Source: UMGS1649 sp045637095 (lineage in GTDB: Bacteria; Bacillota; Clostridia; TANB77; CAG-465). From it: 46,913 nt of DNA. The stretch's first letter is position 1. The number at the start of each line of letters is the position of its first letter. The notes beneath the pieces are model-generated. The model was not told the DNA's origin and searched no databases. It was given only the letters and a program-made list of their open reading frames with translations. The translations under genes and the position numbers were made by a program. Positions 40,804 through 46,913 of this stretch are shown one piece after another. The stretch is from the NCBI GenBank assembly GCA_045637095.1, contig JAZTYX010000001.1, positions 1-46,913 on the forward strand, written 5' to 3'.

Positions 40804-41483
40804 ACTTGAACTAACAATATTAATACCATGTCTTAATGAAGAAGAAACTCTAGCAATATGTATAAACAAAGCAAAATCGTTTCTAGAAAAAAATGATATA
40901 AATGGCGAAGTTTTAATAGCAGACAATGGAAGTACAGATAGATCCATTGAAATCGCTAAAGATAATGGTGCAAGGGTTGTAAATGTCCCATATAAAGGTT
41001 ATGGGAATGCATTAAGATATGGAAGTAAAGAAGCGTGTGGAACATATACAATTATGGGAGATGCAGATGACAGTTATAATTTTTCTGAGTTAGAAGATTT
41101 TATTAAATACTTAAGAGAAGGTTATGATTTTGTTATTGGAAATAGATTTAAGGCAAATTTAGAAAAACGGAGCAATGCCGTTTTGGAATAGATACTTAGG
41201 AACCCCGGTTATATCTTTTATAGGTAGACTTAGGAGTAAAACTAAAATAGGAGATTTTAACTGCGGCTTAAGAGGATATAATACAGAAAAAATTAATTCG
41301 CTAAATTGTAAATGCGAAGGTATGGAATATGCAACGGAAATGATCTTGAGGGCGGGTAAGGCTAAACTTAAAATAAAAGAAGTGCCTATTAATTTCTATA
41401 AAGACAAAAGAAATAAGCCACCACACTTAAGACCTATTAGAGATGGTATAAGGCATCTAAAAATGCTTTTTAATAAATTATAA
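40796..41483 (+). pseudogene. GT2 (dolichyl-phosphate-mannose-synthase-like) glycosyltransferase with a frameshift
   Basis: Two overlapping frames form one protein. The first (40796-41191) has ELTILIPCLNEEETL, LIADNGSTDRS and IMGDADDSYNF with the catalytic DxD, then runs off at EKRSNAVLE. The second (from 41175) continues with PFWNRYLGTPVISFIGRL and DFNCGLRGYN. Removing C41168 joins them as NLEKGAMPFWNRYLG, the usual family sequence. The extra base follows a run of five A, so a sequencing error or a slippage mutation is possible. If intact, it would make a polyprenyl-phosphate sugar for the adjacent GT-C-like protein. Confidence 0.85.
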
Positions 41484-41495
41484 AGGGGGAAACAA

Positions 41496-42632
41496 ATGAT
41501 GAAATTAAAGGATAAGCAAGGTATATCGTTAATAGTATTAGTAATAACAATAATAGTAATGATAATATTAGCTGCTGCAGTAGTTGTTACATTAAGCAAC
41601 ACGGGAATAATAGGCAGAGCGAGCGAAGCTACTTCAGTTACAAATTTAAATCAAGTACAACAAATAGCAACATTAACTTGGTCTGAGGCATATATAGATG
41701 GGCTAAGAGGACAAGAATTAAAAGATGCTGTGTTAGGAGAATTAGGAGAATATACGAATGATTATACAATAGACGTTACAGATAAAGGCGTAACTGTCAC
41801 AATGGGCGGAAATAAAGCACTAAATCAATATGGTTTTTATTTTGATGAATTGTATATAGTAGACAATCCATATGATATGGGATCTTCAGGTGGAGTGTTA
41901 GGGTTTATATTTAGAGAGAACAAAACAGCAGATTTTTATATGCTTATGGATGTTGGAACAGAATTATTTCCAATGTGTGAGGAAGTTATAGAGGTAACAT
42001 CGTATGAAAACTTAAAAGCTAATTTGCCAAATAATTGGTTTGGAACATTAGAATTTTCTGATGGTGGTAAGAAACTTACAGGAAACTATATCACAGGCGA
42101 AGTTTCATTTGATATAAAAGAAAATCCAATTGAATATGGCAAAGCCTTTACTGGAACTTCAAATGGTAAAAACATATCGTATACAATATTAAGTGAAACA
42201 AAAGCACGTTTGGAGGTAGATGGTGAATCTACGTTAGAGTATGATATAACGTATAATAACAAATCTACAATTTCTGCAGTAAATGGAGAATATGACGATG
42301 TTTTTATAAATTCTTTTGATAATCAAATGTATATTTTTTATAATAGCGAAATCGTAAAATTATCTATGTCAAGTACAAAAAATGAAATTATTCAAAACGC
42401 AGTATATAAGAGAGTAGATGGTTCAGAATTAATAGTAAATGGAGACAATATAAAAATAACAAAAGATGGAGCTACTTTGTTAGAAGATAAAATTTATACT
42501 AGTCCTGCGTCTTTCTGGTCTTGGTATGGAAATTCAGATCCTAATAATGCTACACAATTTTTAACAGCTGCTTTGGGTGGAAGAATTTTAGTTCTTCAAG
42601 GCGATATAATGGCAACTTTTGTTCTTAAATAA
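41496..42632 (+). CDS. pilin-like surface protein, variant C-terminal domain
   Basis: A 378-residue protein with the shared N-terminal module (KQGISLIVLVITIIVMIILA, no Glu5, then TGIIGRASEA). After about residue 105 it has a domain shared with the next gene, not the DUF6273 type: NQYGFYFDELYIVDNPYD and ITGEVSFDIKE, ending RILVLQGDIMATFVLK. It lies 12 bases after the glycosyltransferase with AAGGGGG upstream, so it could be a glycosylation substrate. Function unknown. Confidence 0.8.
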   Translation: MMKLKDKQGISLIVLVITIIVMIILAAAVVVTLSNTGIIGRASEATSVTNLNQVQQIATLTWSEAYIDGLRGQELKDAVLGELGEYTNDYTIDVTDKGVTVTMGGNKALNQYGFYFDELYIVDNPYDMGSSGGVLGFIFRENKTADFYMLMDVGTELFPMCEEVIEVTSYENLKANLPNNWFGTLEFSDGGKKLTGNYITGEVSFDIKENPIEYGKAFTGTSNGKNISYTILSETKARLEVDGESTLEYDITYNNKSTISAVNGEYDDVFINSFDNQMYIFYNSEIVKLSMSSTKNEIIQNAVYKRVDGSELIVNGDNIKITKDGATLLEDKIYTSPASFWSWYGNSDPNNATQFLTAALGGRILVLQGDIMATFVLK

Positions 42633-42661
42633 TGATTAAAGATTAAAAAGGAGGAAAATAT

Positions 42662-43768
42662 ATGAAAAGAAAACAAGGTATATCATTAATAGTATTAGTA
42701 ATAACAATAATAGTAATGATAATTTTAGCATCTGCTGTAATTATTACTTTAACAAATACAGGAATAATAGGTAGAGCAAACGAAGCAGTTGACGCTACAG
42801 ACTACAAACAAGTAGAACAATTAGCACAATTAATATGGTCAGAGGAATTTTTAGATGGCAAAAGAGATGACGCACTAAAAGATGCTGTGTTAAACAAATT
42901 AGAAGATTATAAAGATAAATATGAATTCGAAGTAAACAATGGTGGTGTAACAGTAACATTACCAGGTACTGTAAAATTAGTAAAGAATGAATATGGATTC
43001 TATTTTGATAAATTATATTTAGCTAATAGTTTAACAAGTGTATCAGGTAATCCGGTACTTGGATATGCATTTTTTGAAGACGGAACATACGTTGCATATA
43101 CTTTAATTAATGCTGAAACAGGAGAAATGTTAATAATGCCAGGAACATATGGAAGCGTAGATGGATATGCAAATTTAAGTGCTAACATATCTGGTGTTGC
43201 AAATCTTACATTCTCTGAAGATGGAAAAACAATTACTAATACAGTTCCATACACAATGACAATGTTGGAAAAAGATACAGTTACAGGAATTAAATATGGT
43301 GTAGAATATATAGATGCTGAACAAAAGTTAACTATAGATAATTCGTCTAAAGTAACATCATATTATGATGATGAGGTTATGTCTGAAGACGTATTTACAG
43401 TTCTATGTAATAAGCATGTTTACACATATGGCGGTGGCTCTGGAGCAAAAGCAATTTATGCAGCACCATTTGGTGATGAGGTAATATTACAAGGCGCTGG
43501 TAGATATAACTATATAAGAAGAGCAAGTTCTGCTAATGTTGGTGCACATCTTGGAGCAACATATGTTGATGATGCTGGAAATGAATTAGTGTTAAATTCT
43601 GATGGAACAGTTAAAATAACAGGTGCTACATCATATAATTCTACATACGAACACATAGAAGGTGCAGAAATATATGTAGATGCTAACGGAACAGATTCTT
43701 ACGTACCATTATTATCTGGTAGAGCAATTGTATATTCAAAAACAGGAAAAATGTTTAGATTAAAATAA
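42662..43768 (+). CDS. pilin-like surface protein, paralogue of the preceding gene
   Basis: A 368-residue protein. The N-terminal module is almost the same as in the preceding gene (RKQGISLIVLVITIIVMIILA), then TGIIGRANEAVDATDYKQVE. The C-terminal domain aligns with that of the 41496 product (NEYGFYFDKLYLANSLTS, then GNELVLNSDGTVKITGA) but is strongly diverged. Tandem duplication followed by divergence is likely. AAGGAGG precedes the ATG; 29 bases separate it from the previous gene. Confidence 0.8.
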   Translation: MKRKQGISLIVLVITIIVMIILASAVIITLTNTGIIGRANEAVDATDYKQVEQLAQLIWSEEFLDGKRDDALKDAVLNKLEDYKDKYEFEVNNGGVTVTLPGTVKLVKNEYGFYFDKLYLANSLTSVSGNPVLGYAFFEDGTYVAYTLINAETGEMLIMPGTYGSVDGYANLSANISGVANLTFSEDGKTITNTVPYTMTMLEKDTVTGIKYGVEYIDAEQKLTIDNSSKVTSYYDDEVMSEDVFTVLCNKHVYTYGGGSGAKAIYAAPFGDEVILQGAGRYNYIRRASSANVGAHLGATYVDDAGNELVLNSDGTVKITGATSYNSTYEHIEGAEIYVDANGTDSYVPLLSGRAIVYSKTGKMFRLK

Positions 43769-43772
43769 GTAG

Positions 43773-43805
43773 AAAGTGGTTAGGTTATGCCTAATCACTT
43801 TTTTA
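43773..43805 (+). terminator. intrinsic terminator
   Basis: AAAGTGGTTAGG-TTATG-CCTAATCACTTT followed by T residues. Confidence 0.9.
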
Positions 43806-43825
43806 TAATATTATTTGTATAATTC

Positions 43826-43854
43826 TTGAGAATTTGGGCTTTGTGTGGTATAAT
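43826..43854 (+). promoter_or_regulatory. promoter of the 43886 gene
   Basis: TTGAGA, 17-base spacer, TATAAT with extended TGTGG. Confidence 0.78.
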
Positions 43855-43885
43855 TCAAGGCATAATATAAATGCGGGTGTAAAAG

Positions 43886-45148
43886 TTGAAAAGAAGTAGG
43901 ATTATATGTAGCATAATTACAATAATATATATGCTATTGCTAGTATATATAGCTATCTGCTTATTAAAAAATAGTATGACTGTAAAAAGTGATTTAAGTT
44001 TTGGAATAAAGCTTGTATACATACTTATTTTAATAGGTAGTATTTCTATGTATATGTGGCTAAAAAAGAGGTTAAATAAAAAGGTAACAAGTACAAAAAT
44101 AATGGTACTATACAGGTATATGTACCTTGCTGTTTTAACACTTGTTACAAGAATTGGTATGGTGTTTGTATTTGTAAAAAGGAACGTAGAGATAATACCA
44201 TCATCGTTTGGACAAGGTTTGGGATCTTATCTTTTCAAATTAGTCAATATGATTATAGGTAATACTATTTACACGAATGTTATAATAAATACAACAATTA
44301 CATATATTGTAGTTGTATTAATAAAGAAAATATTAGAGAATATTACAAAGAGCGATTTCTTATCTGCAACAGCGGCGATGTTATATATATTCTTACCACA
44401 ATCGTTATATTTTGTAATAGAATATAACAGATATAATTATAATTTACTATTTGTGCTTGCAGGATTTTATATAATATTAAATATAATAGATTTAGTAAAA
44501 CAATATAAACTAAAAACTAAGAAATATATATATATGTCATTGATACTAGGTATAGTAGCGGGAATAGATATAATACTAGGTGGTTCGTGGATGTTCTGGA
44601 TGGTGTTTGTTACAACCTTAACAGCAGCTGCGACATATATAGATATAGCACACATATCTTTTGGAGAAAAAATAAAAACCAAAGTTTCGTTTAATATAAA
44701 GAAATTGTTATATAAGATAGAACAAACCAATTTTTCAAAGTTAATTAATACAGTACTAATAGTATTAGCGGTAACTGGTATAGTTACAATAATAGTTAGT
44801 TTAACAACATCTTCAACTAACTTTGCATTTACAACTAACATATCAGAACTTGTAAATAGAACAACAGAAGCGTTAAATACATCTAGAAATTATTATATAG
44901 TTTTAATAGTATTAATAGTGTTATTGGAAATAATAGGGGTAATATTAAAAAGAAACCTAGATATTAAGATGGTAGCGGTAAAGATATTGAATATACTTGT
45001 TATAATATCTATGATGCTAAGTAAAAATACAACATATACAGCAACAATATTTGATGTAACATTAATATTATTGCTTGTTTCAAATATGTGTAATATATAT
45101 TATAATAGAGAAGAGAAGATAAAACTCTTAAAGGATAGAAATGATTAA
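43886..45148 (+). CDS. polytopic membrane protein, GT-C-like
   Basis: A 420-residue protein with about eleven membrane segments and few polar loops. LSATAAMLYIFLPQSLYFVIEYNRYNYNLL around 166-195 recalls GT-C mannosyltransferase-type proteins, but no catalytic motif is certain. The start is TTG at 43886 with GGGTG upstream; the next possible ATG is far inside the first helix. It stands between the pilin-like pair and dnaG. Function unknown. Confidence 0.65.
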   Translation: MKRSRIICSIITIIYMLLLVYIAICLLKNSMTVKSDLSFGIKLVYILILIGSISMYMWLKKRLNKKVTSTKIMVLYRYMYLAVLTLVTRIGMVFVFVKRNVEIIPSSFGQGLGSYLFKLVNMIIGNTIYTNVIINTTITYIVVVLIKKILENITKSDFLSATAAMLYIFLPQSLYFVIEYNRYNYNLLFVLAGFYIILNIIDLVKQYKLKTKKYIYMSLILGIVAGIDIILGGSWMFWMVFVTTLTAAATYIDIAHISFGEKIKTKVSFNIKKLLYKIEQTNFSKLINTVLIVLAVTGIVTIIVSLTTSSTNFAFTTNISELVNRTTEALNTSRNYYIVLIVLIVLLEIIGVILKRNLDIKMVAVKILNILVIISMMLSKNTTYTATIFDVTLILLLVSNMCNIYYNREEKIKLLKDRND

Positions 45149-45195
45149 ATAAAAGAAAAAAATATATAGATAAATTAAAATAGAAGGAGGGAGTT

Positions 45196-46913
45196 ATGGC
45201 ATATTATTCAGAAGATTTAATAGATGAAATCTTAGCGTCTACAGATATAGTAGAAGTAGTAAATGAATATGTACCATTAAAAAGAAGAGGCGCAAACTAC
45301 TTAGGGTTATGTCCTTTCCATAAAGAAAAGACTCCTTCTTTTACTGTGTCAGCGGACAAGCAAATATATAAATGTTTTGGTTGTGGACAAGGTGGTACAG
45401 TAATCCAGTTCATATCTAAACTAGAAAATCTAGACTTTAGGGAGACGCTTGAAACATTAGCTGAAAGAGCTAATATAGATTTGGAAAAATTTAAGACGAA
45501 TACAACAGTAGATACTAAGAAGGATTTAAGAGATACAATACTTGAAATTAACAAATCTACTGCAAGATACTTCTTTGATGCTTTAACAGAAGAAGTAAAG
45601 AAAGATAAGAGTATACTTAAAGATTATTTAATAAAAAGAGATTTAGACTCTAAAACAATCACTAGATTTGGCTTAGGATACGGTTCTAAGGGCTCTGAAA
45701 CACTTACGGCATATCTAACAAGGCTAGGATATAAAAAAGAGGATATTTTGGCCGCTGGAGTTGTTTCTAAAAACATGCGCGGAGAGATATATGAAAACTT
45801 TGCAGGAAGATTAATATTCCCAATCTTTGATACAAGAGATAGAGTAATTGCTTTTGGTGGAAGAGTACTAGACAACTCTTTACCTAAGTATGTTAACTCG
45901 CCAGAAAACGCTTTGTACCATAAAGGTAGCAATTTATACGGAATGAATGTTGCTAAAAAAGAACAATTAAATAGTATAATAATTGTTGAAGGATATATGG
46001 ATACAGTAGCGCCACATAAATCTGGTATTACAAATGTTGTAGCAAGTCTTGGTACTGCGTTTACAGAAAAGCAAGCAAAGTTACTTAAGAAATATACAGA
46101 TACTGTAATAATATCTTATGACCAAGATGCAGCTGGACAAAATGCTACATTAAGAGCAATAGATATACTTGTTAAAGAGGGACTTAAGGTAAAAGTATTA
46201 AGACTGGATAAAGAGGATGCAAAAGATCCAGATGAGTATATTAAAAAGTATGGCAAAGAACGCTTTGAAGAATGTGTAAAGAAAAGCATTTCGCATATAG
46301 AGTACAAGATAAGCAGAATGGAAAAACTACTAGAAGATGATAATAACTTTGATAATAAAGTTAAATTCTTAAGTAGAACAGCAGATGTATTGGCTACTCT
46401 TGAAAACGATATAGAAAGAGAGATGTACGTAGAAACAATTGCTAAGAAATATAACGTAAGTAAAGCTGCAATTGAATCTGAAATAAATAAAAAGCTTAAA
46501 AAGAATGTTAAAGAGGAGAAGGTTACTAAGGTGCAAGAAAAAGTAACTGAAAGAAAAGAAAAAGGTCCTTTAACACTTCGTAAGAAGCAAGAAGAATATA
46601 TAGTTGCTATGTTACTTGGTAAAGATAAGAAAATGATTAACCAAGTGCTAGATAGATTTAAGGAAAGAGATTTTGTATACGAGGATGTGCGAAATTTATT
46701 TATCTTCCTAAAGGAATTAAATAAAGAGCAAGATATAACAAAGATTAATGTATTAACAAGAATCTCTGATTCAGACACCTTAAACTTGATTACTGAAATT
46801 TTAGCAATTAACTTATCTGATTTTGATAAAGAAAAACTTTATACAGAAATGGATAAAACATTTAGAAAGTATCAATACCAACAAAGAAGAGAAGAGATAT
46901 TTAATGAGCTTAA
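45196..46913 (+). CDS. dnaG: DNA primase DnaG (3' partial)
   Basis: The primase that makes RNA primers for lagging-strand synthesis with DnaB. The visible 572 codons contain the zinc-binding domain (C39, H42, C60, C63 in GLCPFHKEKTPSF and YKCFGCGQGG), the catalytic core LPKYVNSPENALYHKG, the TOPRIM motif IIVEGYMD (about 258-265) with SYDQDAAGQ, and the start of the C-terminal helicase-binding domain. AGGAGGGAG lies before the ATG. The frame is open at the right edge, so the end is missing. In Firmicutes sigA often follows; that would be outside the window. Confidence 0.97.
   Translation, partial: MAYYSEDLIDEILASTDIVEVVNEYVPLKRRGANYLGLCPFHKEKTPSFTVSADKQIYKCFGCGQGGTVIQFISKLENLDFRETLETLAERANIDLEKFKTNTTVDTKKDLRDTILEINKSTARYFFDALTEEVKKDKSILKDYLIKRDLDSKTITRFGLGYGSKGSETLTAYLTRLGYKKEDILAAGVVSKNMRGEIYENFAGRLIFPIFDTRDRVIAFGGRVLDNSLPKYVNSPENALYHKGSNLYGMNVAKKEQLNSIIIVEGYMDTVAPHKSGITNVVASLGTAFTEKQAKLLKKYTDTVIISYDQDAAGQNATLRAIDILVKEGLKVKVLRLDKEDAKDPDEYIKKYGKERFEECVKKSISHIEYKISRMEKLLEDDNNFDNKVKFLSRTADVLATLENDIEREMYVETIAKKYNVSKAAIESEINKKLKKNVKEEKVTKVQEKVTERKEKGPLTLRKKQEEYIVAMLLGKDKKMINQVLDRFKERDFVYEDVRNLFIFLKELNKEQDITKINVLTRISDSDTLNLITEILAINLSDFDKEKLYTEMDKTFRKYQYQQRREEIFNEL

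Noticed and set aside
1..46913. CRISPR array, tRNA or rRNA genes
   Set aside because: No regularly spaced repeats, no cloverleaf sequences ending in CCA and no conserved rRNA stretches were seen.
1..46913. DGR template repeat or reverse transcriptase in the window
   Set aside because: No ORF has a reverse transcriptase YxDD-type layout, and no second copy of the 24941-25110 block was found on either strand.

Overview
The window is AT-rich, low-GC Gram-positive DNA, most likely from an uncultured anaerobic Clostridia. The markers are TsaE/TsaB/RimI, a zinc-ribbon L28, RodA, the sporulation membrane protein YlbJ, small coat-like peptides, A-ending codons, AGGAGG ribosome binding sites and several TTG starts. 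There are no rRNA or tRNA genes, no CRISPR array, no insertion sequence and no recognisable prophage.

Layout. 1-2.7 kb: the 3' end of a pilin-like surface protein, then the divergent tsaE-tsaB-rimI operon. 2.9-4.7 kb: HU, an unknown GC-richer gene, and a VbhA/Fic module whose fic gene has an in-frame stop. 4.7-8.3 kb: M18 aminopeptidase, rodA, dusB. 8.3-12.5 kb: a second pilin-like protein, an orphan MazF, a GC-richer beta-CASP hydrolase and a DUF3592-like membrane protein. 12.6-16.5 kb: an operon of Mbeg1-like hydrolase, rlmD, two unknown small genes and plsC. 16.6-19 kb: split chromate transporter plus a membrane-anchored PstS-like protein. 19.1-20 kb: a Bro-N/DinD-like gene with a LexA-like box inside its promoter. 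20.1-23.9 kb: a GC-richer flotillin, two small membrane proteins and an AI-2E family permease.

23.9-25.2 kb is the most unusual locus. An (AC)11 microsatellite lies inside a 21-codon leader ORF. A strong intrinsic terminator separates that leader from a third pilin-like gene. The 3' part of this gene holds a 41-codon block of about 50% GC with no A-ending codon, resembling the variable region of a diversity-generating retroelement. I infer a surface protein that may be both phase-variable in expression and hypervariable in sequence.

25.2-33.6 kb: HD hydrolase and DUF1893, a 6S-like RNA, a ferredoxin-type aldo/keto reductase, a glutathionylspermidine-synthase-like ATP-grasp with its partner, a DUF2207 protein, ispH and a HAD nucleotidase. 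33.6-39.4 kb: pyk, rpmB, a coat-like gene, ylbJ, an rRNA methyltransferase, a GH3 protein lacking the usual catalytic His, and two unlisted small genes on the minus strand. 39.5-45.1 kb: membrane proteins of GT-C appearance, a frameshifted GT2 glycosyltransferase and two more pilin-like proteins. 45.2 kb to the end: the 5' part of dnaG.

Two themes recur. Five pilin-like proteins share an almost identical N-terminal module fused to different C-terminal domains. Four genes (at 3.4, 10, 15.2 and 20.1 kb) use clearly more GC-rich codons than their neighbours, which suggests transfer or a separate expression class. All functional calls come from reading the sequence; no database search was run.
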